NCBI GenBank assembly: GCA_964034945.1 | Contig: OZ035960.1 | Span: 29,003,487 to 29,067,486 of the forward strand | Direction: 5' to 3' | From: Chrysopilus asiliformis | Lineage: Eukaryota > Arthropoda > Insecta > Diptera > Rhagionidae | Length of the DNA: 64,000 nucleotides | Shown here: in pieces, positions 23,539 through 33,427 of the stretch | Layout of the letters: every line of letters begins with the position of its first letter | How positions within the stretch are numbered: position 1 is the first letter of the stretch | The notes under the pieces: model-generated | What the model was told of the DNA's origin: nothing | The model's input: the letters and a program-made list of their open reading frames with translations, nothing else | Database searches by the model: none | Program-made: the position numbers and the translations under genes

Positions 23539-24850
23539 CATCTATTCCTCCGGGTGCGCCATCTATTCCTCCGGTATGTAAACATTGAATAACTTCGCCA
23601 TTTGTCAACCGATTTGCTTTCCTAGACACGTTTTGGAAACGTCAAACCAGTACAATTTTAACCATGAACCGCTTCACACCGAAAGAACGCGCCGAAATAG
23701 TGACGATGTACATTGAAAATAGTCGTTCAATTGTGCTAACTCAACGTGCATATCGTGCAAAATATCGTGGCAAAAAAGCGCCTACCGACAAAACAATTCG
23801 GGCGCTGGGTAAAAATTTCTTTGAGCACGGAACAGTAGGCAATCTAACCTATAATCATCCACGCCCAAGACGTTCCAATGAAATTATTGAAGCCGTGAGA
23901 GAGAGTGTTGCCGAGGACCCAAATGTCTCGTATCGCCACCGAACTCAGCGGTTGAAAATGAGTGGAACCACGTTGCGGCGCATTTTAAAGGACGATCTCC
24001 ATTTGTTTCCTTACAAAATACAACTAACTCAAAGAATATTGGCAACAGACAAGTCGCGTCGTATAGAATACGGCAAATTAGTCGGCCGAATGTTGGAAAC
24101 CATGCCGGACTTTTGGATGCAAGTTTTAATGACCGGCGAGGCACATTTCACTCTCTCTGGCGGTGTTTATAAACAAAATTGCCGCATTTGGGCGACAGAA
24201 AATCCTCACGAGATTCATGAAATACCATTGCATGATCGAAAAGTGACTGTTTGGGCCGGCGTGTGCGCAAAAACCATCATTGGGCCATTTTTCTTCAATG
24301 AAGGTGAAACAGTTAATGGTAATCGATATCGGTGGATGTTGGCACATTTTGTGTGTCCGAAAATGCGTGAAAAAGGTCTGACTGACTTCTGGTTTCAGCA
24401 AGACGGGGCGCCATGCCACACAGCGGACCAAACAATACGGTTTTTGCAACAAAAATTCCCTAGACGTGTGATATCGAAAAGAGGCGATATTGACTGGCCA
24501 CCAAGATCCCCTGATTTAACCCCCCCAGACTTCTTTTTGTGGGGTTATTTGAAGAGTAAAGTTTACGCCAGCAACCCGAAGACCATTGACGAGCTCAAGA
24601 CCAATATTCGTGCCGAAATAGCTGCCATACCGACGGAGATGCTCGAAGAAGTGATGGAAAATGCCCGAAAAAGAGCACAGTTTGCGGTGGCCAATAAAGG
24701 TGGTCATTTGATCGATGTTGTTTTCAAAAAGTAGTCCCCATAAATTGTAAAGGATTGAACTAAATAAAAAAACACCATTTTTTGCAATCTATTGTTTCTT
24801 TCAAAAGTTATTCAACATTCTCATACCGGAGGAATAGATGGCGCACCCTG
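23539..24850 (+). mobile_element. Mariner-like element, DD41D type
   Basis: A 1312-bp element flanked by TA (23537-23538 and 24851-24852). The inverted ends share GGTGCGCCATCTATTCCTCC and continue to GGTATG. The left end carries an extra 11-bp direct duplication of TCTATTCCTCC just inside the border. It encodes one transposase and ends with AATAAA near 24762. Confidence 0.9.
23664..24734 (+). CDS. Mariner-like (DD41D) transposase, first catalytic Asp replaced
   Basis: 356 residues, uninterrupted. Normal role: cut-and-paste transposition by binding the element's inverted ends. An N-terminal helix-turn-helix region spans about 1-110 (FTPKERAEIV start). The RNase H-like core has QQDGAPCH (second Asp) and SPDLTPPDFFLWGYL (third Asp), 41 residues apart, as in rosa-type DD41D elements. 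The expected first acidic position, normally within SDEAHF, reads TGEAHF: Asp has become Gly. Known chemistry of this family needs that residue, so the protein is predicted to bind but not cut. The frame is otherwise intact, which suggests a recent mutation. Confidence 0.88.
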   Translation: MNRFTPKERAEIVTMYIENSRSIVLTQRAYRAKYRGKKAPTDKTIRALGKNFFEHGTVGNLTYNHPRPRRSNEIIEAVRESVAEDPNVSYRHRTQRLKMSGTTLRRILKDDLHLFPYKIQLTQRILATDKSRRIEYGKLVGRMLETMPDFWMQVLMTGEAHFTLSGGVYKQNCRIWATENPHEIHEIPLHDRKVTVWAGVCAKTIIGPFFFNEGETVNGNRYRWMLAHFVCPKMREKGLTDFWFQQDGAPCHTADQTIRFLQQKFPRRVISKRGDIDWPPRSPDLTPPDFFLWGYLKSKVYASNPKTIDELKTNIRAEIAAIPTEMLEEVMENARKRAQFAVANKGGHLIDVVFKK

Positions 24851-25325
24851 TATAATTTTTTTAACTTGATTAAAATTAGTTTATTAAAAATAATGTTTAT
24901 TTACTTGTTTTTTTTAGTTCACTTACATTTTTTAAGTTTATTTGGCCAGTAATTTTGATTCGAAAATCAATCAGGATTCTCTCTGGTATTATTTGAAAAA
25001 AAAAACTCTTTCAAAATGTTAGAAAATCACAAAGTTGTAATTGCGCAATTGGTGATTAGATTAGATTTGATAAAAAGCAATCAGCTGTAGTATAATAAAA
25101 CATAGTATTCAATAAAAATTTCGACCTCTTAATTTTGCCTAAAAAAATTTCCCGAGTACTCGTCAGTCGATTGGAGCATTATTACAAAAATGTCTTTCTG
25201 TCTGCCTGTCAGCCTGTTTACAAGATTTCTTAAAAACTAATACAGCTAGAATGGGATGATCCTGTCAGCTTTTGGTGGAAATCCGTCAACCGGAAGTAGC
25301 CAAAGACTGCTTTTTAAAAATCATA

Positions 25326-26230
25326 ACACATGGATCAATAAGTCCCGAGACTAACAATGAAAACAACATTTTTTCTGCAAAATTTTTTTTTATTCATCAA
25401 TATAATCACCTTTTAGGGTGATACAATCGTCACGCCATGCGTATCCCAAAAAACTGACGCCATGACTTTGCCAGCTGACTGCTGCGTTTTCGGACGCTTC
25501 GGACGGCTTTCGCCAGCTGTGCGCCGCTCAGATGACTGCCGCTTCGACTCTGGAGTGTAGTGATGTATCCATGTTTCGTCCATGGACACGTAACGACGCA
25601 AGAAATCTTTTTTATTGCGAGTAAATAGCGATAAACAGCTTTCTGAATCATCGACTCGTTGCTGTTTTTGTTTCATCGAAAGCAATCGCGGCACCCACTT
25701 GGAAAAAACCTTTTTCATGCTCAATTTTTCATGAAGGATAGTAAATGCACTTCCATATGATATCTGTGTTATCTCAGCAATCTCACGGAGCTTCACTTTA
25801 CGATCTTTCATTATAATTTTTGTCACTTCACTCACATTTTCCGGTGTAACGGCTTCCACAGGTCTACCCGAGCGTTCCGCGTCATTTGTGTCGGTACGAC
25901 CACGTTTAAACTCGGCAAACCACCGACAAATCGTTGCTTTTGATGGACAAGAGTCCGGGTAACATTTTTCAATCCATTGTTTCGCTTGCACGGTGTTTTT
26001 ATCCATTAAAAAACAATGTTTTATCAGAACACGAAACTCGGTTTTTTCCATTTTTTAAACAAACTACAAAACGACTTTACTCCAACCTCGATAACTCAGC
26101 TGTTTCTGGTCCGATCGACTTAAAATTTTGACACGTTTCAAGCAAAGGTTAGTACTCTAGAAAGACGTGGTTACTGGTTTACTACGAGCGTCATCTCTGG
26201 GTTAGTCTCGGGACTTATTGATCCATGTGT
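25326..26230 (-). mobile_element. DD34D mariner, internally deleted copy
   Basis: A 905-bp element with the same inverted ends as the full-length copy at 39302-40594 (ACACATGGATCAATAAGTCC), flanked by TA at 25324-25325 and 26231-26232. Its length equals the full copy (1293 bp) minus a single 388-bp deletion, with no other indel. It could be moved in trans by the intact transposase. Confidence 0.92.
25413..26051 (-). pseudogene. Truncated DD34D mariner transposase
   Basis: 212 residues, identical to the first 200 of the intact copy except for a few substitutions. It keeps the helix-turn-helix half and the first catalytic Asp (SMDETW), then fuses after the FWD.HGV motif to out-of-frame 3' sequence (TIVSP, stop). 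The second and third catalytic Asp are lost with the 388-bp deletion, so it cannot catalyse transposition. It might still bind the ends and act as an inhibitor; that is inference. Confidence 0.9.
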
Positions 26231-26982
26231 TACTTCGGTTTTTTGCTATTTACTCCGAAAATACGAGTTTTTCAATAATCTTTCATGTGACAAATCTTGG
26301 ACAATAAAATTTTCTACATTTTTGTCTTTTACTCGAACTGTGTACCTCAAAAGCCCTTATCGAGATATACCGTTATTTAAAAAAAAAAAAACAAAATCAG
26401 TTTTTTGCGATTATCTCGGAACATACCGGGTTTCTGGTGGTAACAATTAACAATTAAATCTTATAAAAATTAAAAAATCAAAATCCCGAATGTTCAACAC
26501 CTTACAATTAACGGTCTGGAAAAGCAAAATTAAAAAGGATTAATAATCTATAAGGATCGTACAGCAGAGGAAACGTGATTTAAAATTCGGGACTTTGAAA
26601 TTCGGAATTTTGATTTTCGGAATTACGTACCAAAACCTCTTAAGATTAAAAAAAATGCCGTTTTAATTATCATTTATTTGAATAGTTGAGATTAAATTTT
26701 AAAACTCTTTTCAAACATATTATCAGACAATTTGTGGCTCTTTGGCAAATTAGTCATTCTAGCATTTATTCTATTTACATTTTATTTACAGGTCTTTATT
26801 TTTTAATTTTAACCCGCATCCATCCCTGAAAAAAATCCTTTATCTTTCCCTCTGTGTAATTTTTACACATGTTGAATAAAACGGATAAAAGTAATGAAAA
26901 AAAAAAGTTTTTGCAATTTAATCGACGAATTTTGTAATTTTTTTTATTTCTTAGTCAGAAAAAAAAACAATAACTGAAAAGT

Positions 26983-27984
26983 TTATGCACATTTCTTACA
27001 AACGACATAGAGATGTTCGGGACATACAAATTTTTTGCATATGTCACACCGATTTGTGTAGGAAGTATCGGTGTTTTTCGAAGTGCAAATATGACAACGA
27101 GCGCGTTTTCTGGATTTTGGTGTTTTTGTAAATGTTGTACTTGTTTATGATTCCTCTGGCAAACTTTTGATGCGCCTTACAACAATATTCGAATTAGTTC
27201 CATATGGTAAAAATTTCCGTGACTGAATGTATGGATGCACTAATGCTTCACCAATTTCTATGAGAAAAAGACGACGATAATTTTTTTACTTTTTTTTGCA
27301 ATCAGGCTTCAATTCGGTAAAAACAACGAAAGCGTTAAAGGCAGAAATATCAATTATATTGGCGAAAACAGCAACAGGCCATCGATTAACCTTGCGTTTG
27401 CATCGATACGTGCCAACTCTTTCATCTAATACGTCCACACCACCTTTTGTTTTGTTGTAATATTTAATGATTTCTGGTTTCTTTTTTGCACCCCCATAGT
27501 CAATGTCTTTTTTAGTGTGCAATGTTCTCAATAGTGTAACAAATCTGTTTTTCTTGGCACATATGAAACCATTGTGCATCGTAAAGCAGTGTCAAATACA
27601 AATTCTGAATGATAATTTGGCTTTTTTTTCATGTCTAAAATGATAGGTGGAATCTCTTTTCGATGTTTTCTTATACCACAGGCCTACTATTTTGGCTATA
27701 TACAACCAAGTAGTTCTTTGGTTCATTTTCTTCAGCTCCTCAAGCTCCATATAAATGTTATTAAACATACTTTGTGTAAAATCTACACACAGGGGCAGAT
27801 TTGTGTCAAATTTTGTACAGACAAAAATTGACATGTAGCAATATCTAATATACGGTAAAGGTTCGAATTTCACTATTTTAGAAAGGTAGAGAAAAGTTCG
27901 CTTAAAAATATTCAGGGGTTGTGTCGCAACATAAAGTTGCGTTAAAGTGGAGTTAAAGTTTTTTATAGCGGCTTGCACATCCAA
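26983..27984 (-). pseudogene. piggyBac transposase, C-terminal relic
   Basis: Reading the minus strand across frameshifts gives successive piggyBac landmarks. VDFTQSMFNNIYMELEEL is the region around 'DNFYTS..LAEEL'. Then come KKPEIIKYYNKTKGGVDVLD (27450-27490), RKVNRWPVAVFANIIDISAF, and the terminal Cys-rich domain RARCHICTSKNTD..CDICKKFVCPEHL (26983-27110). At least three frame changes and one stop are needed, and the N-terminal half is missing. Dead. I see no inverted ends. Confidence 0.8.
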
Positions 27985-28102
27985 TTTGATTAAAAGAAAA
28001 TCTTGGTAATATTGCTTGGATCAAAGTTAAATGTGATTGAGGCTTAAACGTCTAATGATTTTTCACATCTGTTTTCAGATTTGACAAGTTCAGTCTTTGG
28101 CA

Positions 28103-28275
28103 ATGTCAACCACAATCAAACAACGTGTTAAAGTTATTGAAGCCTATTACGAAAATGAGCGTTTAAACAAAAATGCATATCGCGCATTTCACGATTCAAT
28201 TGGGTACCCCCAGATCGTGTGATTTGAGGCCTTTGGACTTATTCTTTGGGGTTATCTCAAGAGTAAGGTCTTCAT
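28103..28275 (+). pseudogene. Mariner-type transposase relic, internally deleted
   Basis: An ATG opens MSTTIKQRVKVIEAYYENER, an N-terminal helix-turn-helix as in DD41D-type transposases. After about 33 codons (..AYRAFHDSIG) the sequence jumps directly to the C-terminal catalytic block. That block reads, with frameshifts, PPRSCDLRPLD and FGVISRVR (WGYLKSKV in another frame). Everything between is deleted. Non-functional. Confidence 0.65.
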
Positions 28276-28609
28276 TGACCTTTTTCTTTGAAGCATATTT
28301 TTTTCCAATGAATCTAAAGCGGAAATGAATTCAATACATTGAAATTCACACAAAAGTACAGTAGCTAAACTAATTTGGTTTAAACCAATTTGATAATATA
28401 ACAGTGTCATGTTTAGAAGTAAAAATCTCTGACAGAGGAAAAATTCCGTTATTCGGAGTACATTCTGTAACTGCCGCGCAATAAACCATGCGTTTATCAG
28501 CTTCCTTTATTTGTTTGCTAATATTGTGGAAATTTTTGTTTCTGGCTATTTATATTTGAAGATCTGAATGCATAATAACACAAAAAGGAATCGTAATGTC
28601 CTTAATGAA

Positions 28610-28890
28610 ATCAGAGTCTCGAATACATCCAGAAAAGCATCTTTACCTAAATCTTAATGTCAGAATCGGATTCAGCCACCTCAAAAAACCTCCTAAATGA
28701 GATTTTTCCGGAAATTTTGAGGAAAAGGAAAATCACGATATCTTTATAGGACCTTCCGTTATCCTTGCGGACTTCTTAATGCCAGAATCGAAGTCAGCGA
28801 CCCCAATAACCCCCAGAATAGATTTTTTCCCGGAAAATTTAGGGAAAAAGATAATCATGTTATCCTTACCGGACCTTTTCTTATCCTAAC
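28610..28890. repeat. Dispersed degenerate repeat (family 3)
   Basis: Two or three degenerate units sharing 'GGACCTTCCGTTATCCTT', 'AATCGGATTCAGC' and 'GATTTTTCCGGAAA' with 53750-54010 and more distantly 10840-11120. No coding capacity. Confidence 0.5.
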
Positions 28891-29329
28891 AAGAACGATA
28901 TAGTGAAAATATTGTATTGTCATCGGACTTATGTATGTGTGCGAAATTTCAAGTCATTTGGACGAGTGGAAGTATTCCAAAATTGGATTGCAAGATTTGA
29001 CTATGGGAAACAAACAAACACGAAGACAAGTTAAATAAAAAATTAAACCAAAGCGTTTTGTTATTTGCATCAAACAACCACTAAATATCTGGTATATGGT
29101 ATATGTATATATATATAAGAGGGAATATCTTGTAACACTTGTTATTCTTTTTAATAGAAAAGAAACTCTGGTTTGTAATTTAAGACTTTTTGGACTTAGG
29201 AAGATTTTTTTTATTTAGAGGCGTAGGAACAGAGTAGGGTATAGGAGAGGTTTTCTTATGTTTTGTTACAATCTTTCTCATATAAAACCAAAACATTTAT
29301 TTACATCCATTCTAAGAATTTTGAGCTGA

Positions 29330-29650
29330 TTATTACATTAAATTTTTTTCCAAAAGATACGTTTTTTTACTCTGTTCACAGACTATAGACCTTTAATTTG
29401 TGCTTTTCAACCAAATTTTTTTTTAGTTTTTCGTCCGTTTACAAGATACATAGTAAAATATAATTATGAGAATATCTCGAGAAAAAATGAAACTTTTGTC
29501 ATAAATAAGGCTATTGAAAAACCCAAAGTTTCGGACTGGAAATGCCTGCAAAATTTTATAACTCGAGTTCAAGTACACCGACTAACAGAAAGAAAGCATA
29601 TTTGTACTTCGACTCCAATGCACCGGAGAGATCAAGTGAAATGTTTTTCC
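29330..29650. repeat. Dispersed repeat family 2, diverged
   Basis: Diverged copy with 'GAGAATATCTCGAGAAAAA' and 'CTAACAGAAAGAAAGCATAT' words seen in the other family 2 copies. No gene in 28890-29940. Confidence 0.35.
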
Positions 29651-29943
29651 ATTATTCTCAAAATAATTTTTTACCACAAAACTTCCACATTGAAATTTAA
29701 TTTAGTTAAACCATAAACTAAATTAAATTTCCATTTTAATCGCTTCGTAAAATTTCTGAGACTGCTTTTATCGGATTATGATCTAAAATATAACTCCAAC
29801 AAAACACCAGCAGACTTTCTGGAAATTGATATTCAAACTCACAGTCACGCAAAATGTTTTTAAGTTAAAAAAAATAATTCGTCATAAAACGTGGCGATAA
29901 TTTGTATCTAAATTTGTAGCAGTGACAAAAAATAACACAAAAT

Positions 29944-30110
29944 TTGACTCATACCATGTAAATAAAATCAGTTTGCAGTTAACTTTTAGCAATAGAAGGC
30001 GACATATTAGTTCAAAGTCACAACTATTCAAACTCACAAAATATCATGTGAATAAAATCAGTTTGCAGTTAACTTTTAGCAATAGAAGGCAACATATTAG
30101 TAAAAATTAC
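29944..30110 (+). repeat. 90-bp tandem duplication just upstream of the NIM/EGF gene
   Basis: The block AATAAAATCAGTTTGCAGTT and about 60 following bases occur at 29961 and again at 30051, an exact 90-bp offset with few differences. Each copy holds TCAGTT, an arthropod initiator-like word, 97-187 bases upstream of the ATG. It may be a duplicated core promoter; that is inference. Confidence 0.6.
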
Positions 30111-30156
30111 GGCTACTGACTTTTAGAATTGATTTTCTTTGATATAAGCTGCCGCC

Positions 30157-30644
30157 ATGAAAATAAATTATATAATTTTGGGGATTGTGTATATTAATTT
30201 TATCTTTCTGGTAAACGCCCAGCAGGATGAAAGGTTATATCAATTATCAAATTCAAGCTAAATGTAAGATTTTGATAGTTTTTCTTCTCTTTTAGTTTAA
30301 ATAAGTGTGATCGATGTAACAATAACGGTATTTGCAAAGGAACCGTAGGATGTCAATGCCTTGATGGATACAAGCTGTTTACTATTTCTTCATGTAAAGC
30401 AACTTGTTCCAAGGGATGCACCCACGGAACTTGCATATCTCCGAATAAATGCGAGTGTAAACCAGGCTACATTGCGATCAGTGAACATGAATGCGTCCTT
30501 TTGTGTAACGTGTGTGAAAATGGAACCTGTACGGGACAGCCTGGATGTATTTGCGGTCCAGGTTACGAGAAAAAATCCGATGTTTGTGTCCCGGTGTGTG
30601 ACAATTCTTGCTCAGATGGCTTAATTGCAATTAATTTATTTTAA
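30157..30644 (+). CDS. Small secreted NIM/EGF-repeat protein, apparently truncated
   Basis: Exons 30157-30233 and 30296-30644 join in phase 2 and encode 141 residues. GCCGCC precedes the ATG. Residues 1-21 are a signal peptide (MKINYIILGIVYINFIFLVN). Then come Cys-rich repeats with the pattern C..GC.HGTC..P..CEC..GY and CENGTC.GQPGCICGPGY, the NIM type of EGF repeat known from insect Nimrod phagocytosis receptors and related secreted proteins. The last repeat starts (VCDNSCSDG) but breaks off inside a TTAATTGCAATTAA repeat, giving a short tail LIAINLF and stop. Either a secreted fragment or the 5' part of a longer gene cut by the repeat. No transmembrane segment is seen. Confidence 0.65.
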
Positions 30645-30735
30645 TTGCAGAATACGATTAATTCAATTGCAATTAAATTAATTGCAATTAAATTTTTAAT
30701 CAATTAAATTAATTGCAATTAAATTTTTGATTAAA
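30618..30735. repeat. AT-rich palindromic repeat (TTAATTGCAATTAA)n
   Basis: Several copies of the palindrome TTAATTGCAATTAA with spacers. It begins exactly where the NIM/EGF reading breaks off, so it looks like an expansion or insertion inside that gene. Confidence 0.7.
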
Positions 30736-30959
30736 AATTAAAAAACAAAAGCCTGTAATCGAATGTAAAATTTCTAAAAAAAAATTAAAAAAAACTAACA
30801 ATTTTCAATTAAGATTTAAACTTTTTGTGATTATTTGCTTTGTGAAATTATGATAATCAGTAAACTGGAACCGGAAAAATTGTATTATAATGGTTTCCCT
30901 ATAACGCACTTTTAGAAATTTTTGATAACAGTTGTTTTGGAAAATTAAGAAACCCAGTT

Positions 30960-33128
30960 CTAATATAACCTGTTATCTCTGCGCCTACTAGTAAAAATCT
31001 GATGAAAGAAATTTACTTTGCCATTAATTGCTCTAATTTTGGGAGATTTTTTACCCGTTGAGACACACCAGACGCCTCCATGGCTGCCAACTCCTCTGGG
31101 TGTGCCGTTTTTTTATGTTTCCGACAGGCGGGGGAATTACTAAAAGTTTGATCACAAAATGGGCACGAATAGGGTCGGAGTCCAGTATGAGAAATTAAAT
31201 GAACTTTGAGAGATTTCGATCGCTTAAACTCAGTGCCACAAAAGTTACACTTAAACTTTTTTTCGTCGGAATGGACAACCATGTGCATCGTCAGCGTCCG
31301 TTTTGTGTTCAGCTTAAGGCCGCATTCGGGACAATCAAAGGTGGTTTCGCTGTGGATCTTTTCATGCACCTGAAATTTATTGAAAATAAAATTACTTGTC
31401 CACGTAGTCTCAATAACAAAACCTTTAACCGCATTATGTTCTTAAACATCTTCGGACAATGAGAACATTGAAATGGCGTCTCATCAGTGTGGATGGATTT
31501 ATGCTCCTTGAGGGCTGGCAGCGTTTTAAAAGTCTTTCCGCATTCTTCACAAACATATGGTCTTTCGCCATGATGCACCGCTCGGATGTGCTCCGAAAGG
31601 CAGACCAATTTCTTATTACAATAAGGACAGACCGAAAGAATTTTCATATCGGATGGCAAATGCACGTTTTCGTGACGTTGTAAAGCTCGCCTATCCTGAA
31701 ATGCTTTCGAGCATGTACTACATATAAAGTTTTTCTTCCTAATATTTCGATTTGCTTTTATCTTTGATTTTATGCTTTTGGAAGGCTTCCGTTTTCCTCT
31801 GACTTCTTGTTTTTTTGGAGAACATTTTAAAGGAGTGTCTTCGACCTCGATTAAACCTTCCTCTTTGGGAACTAGAAGCAAAGGATCATTAGCTTCATGC
31901 AAAATCTCGCAATTTGATTGTATGTCCTGCGACGCATCTTTCTTTCCGCCAGACTCTTCCCCTTTAACATAATTCAACAAAGTGTCGTCGTCTGAATCAC
32001 ATTGCGCCTTTACCGTGACAATTGGATACTTTACGTCGATTTCTTCCTCTAAAGCTTCATAATTTATAATACCATACTGTGCCTTTAGCGACGTTGAATC
32101 AGCGGCTGTAATGTCGACTTTGTTGTAGAAAATTTGCCCCAGAAGAGCCTCAACTTTGGCGCAACGATCAGAGAACTGGACAACTTTTAGTAGGAATTTC
32201 AGGCAACTCTTGCAGATTAGTTTCGGAGGCTCATCAAAGAGATTTATCTAAAATTAAGAATGATTTTTTTTAAATAGTAATAAGAATAACGAAATCCATA
32301 CCGTAATCTGGAAGTGCTTCCGTATGGTTTCTTGGAGATCCAATTGATGCTCGTCGCCGAAAATATTGACTTCATTTCCTCGTTCTTTCGCACAAAGGCG
32401 GCACCATTCTCGCCAAGCATTCAACATGATTACTCTGAAAATAGGTATTCCATTTGGATTATTGTAGATCAAAAATGTCTAAAGCTGTTTAAAATACTTG
32501 AAAGTTTTAACAAAAATCTTAAAATGCTATTCCACGAAATGCCATCATAAAATCCACTTTACACTGACAAATCTTTCGGACAACCAGGATTAATTTTATC
32601 AGTAAAAACTTAAAGAAATTATTTCTTTTGTGGTGTTTACTAATTGTCAACTTCTGTGGGCGAAAGCAAATGTCAAATTTTATTAGTGCTAGGGCAAAGC
32701 GAATAGAATTCGTATTGTAAGGGCAAAGTGTGGAATTTCGACTTTCTTGAATTATCAACTCATCGGTAATACAGTTTAGCGAAATTGTCTATTATGAATT
32801 TTTCAAATTTTTTCAAAGTAAAAAATGCTATTTTAATTACAGGATCAGGATTTAAAAATAAAACTAAATATAGGTTTTTATTTATATTTTTAATTTGATT
32901 AAAATTAGTTGTAAAATTAATTTATTTACTTGTTTGTTAGTTTACTTAAATTTTTAAGTTAATTTGGCCAGTAATTTTGATTAGAATAAATAAAATCAGG
33001 ATTCTCTCTAATATTATTTGAAAAAAACCTGCTTTCAAAATGTTAGAAACCAGAAAAAAAAGTATCTACAAAAAGTTGTGATTGCGCAATTGCTGATTAG
33101 ATTAGATTTGATAAAAAGCAATCAGCTG
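30960..33128. repeat. Segmental duplication, copy 2 (pairs with 21463-25090)
   Basis: Carries ZAD gene C and its upstream region. A stretch of about 320 bp (32147-32466 against 22657-22976) spanning exon 1, intron 1 and the 5' flank is identical between copies, while the rest shows frequent differences. This copy lacks the mariner-like element. Confidence 0.8.
31013..32427 (-). CDS. ZAD-C2H2 zinc-finger protein C
   Basis: Exons (minus strand): 32427-32302, 32247-31423 and 31369-31013; 435 residues. Near-duplicate of gene B: identical exon 1 with the ZAD cysteines (WCRLCAK; ICKSC in exon 2), a linker two codons shorter, and seven C2H2 fingers. The finger 1 linker differs (FICSTCSKAFQDRRALQRH). 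Frames are intact, so selection has probably kept it coding. The stop lies in AAA|GTAAAT, a weakened form of the donor seen in genes A and B. No AATAAA lies within 250 bases downstream. It lies in a segmental duplication with gene B. Start as in A and B. Targets unknown. Confidence 0.85.
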
Positions 33129-33427
33129 TTTCCACTTCGCACGTTTTGCTACCATAATTTTTCAACCGTTCAAATGTGTCAAAGTGGAAAAAATCTCATA
33201 TTCTTTGGAATTTTTAGCTGAGGATTTCTTGTAAATTGTGTTTATTTTTTATTTGAGTCCTTTGCGTACGATGAACATAGTTTTGAAGGTAATTGATTGC
33301 TCACATAAATGATAAACAAATAAATATGTTAAAAATAGAAGACCTTGAAATTATTCTATTCCTAGTCTTGGTCAGTAGGTCAGTCACATGACAGTATTTT
33401 GCTTTTATTTTTTAGTGCTGAATAAAA

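Larger units (their letters stand above)
21463..25090. repeat. Segmental duplication, copy 1 (pairs with 30960-33128)
   Basis: Similarity with 30960-33128 begins at 'CCTGTTATCTC', covers all of ZAD gene B/C and its upstream region, and ends near 'GATAAAAAGCAATCAGCTGT' (25070-25090 and 33112-33130). The mariner-like element at 23539-24850 is present only in this copy, so it inserted after duplication. Confidence 0.8.
25090..26420. repeat. Dispersed repeat family 2, split by a mariner
   Basis: Left part 25090-25325 (block GTCGATTGGAGCATTATTAC, then TTTTGGTGGAAATCCGTCAA) and right part 26233-26420. They form one copy interrupted by the element at 25326-26230. The shared words are those of the copy at 20215-20900. 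Confidence 0.55.

Noticed and set aside
30361..30624. 87-codon frame over the NIM/EGF gene
   Set aside because: A shadow; the adjacent frame has the EGF cysteine pattern and joins in phase to a signal-peptide exon.
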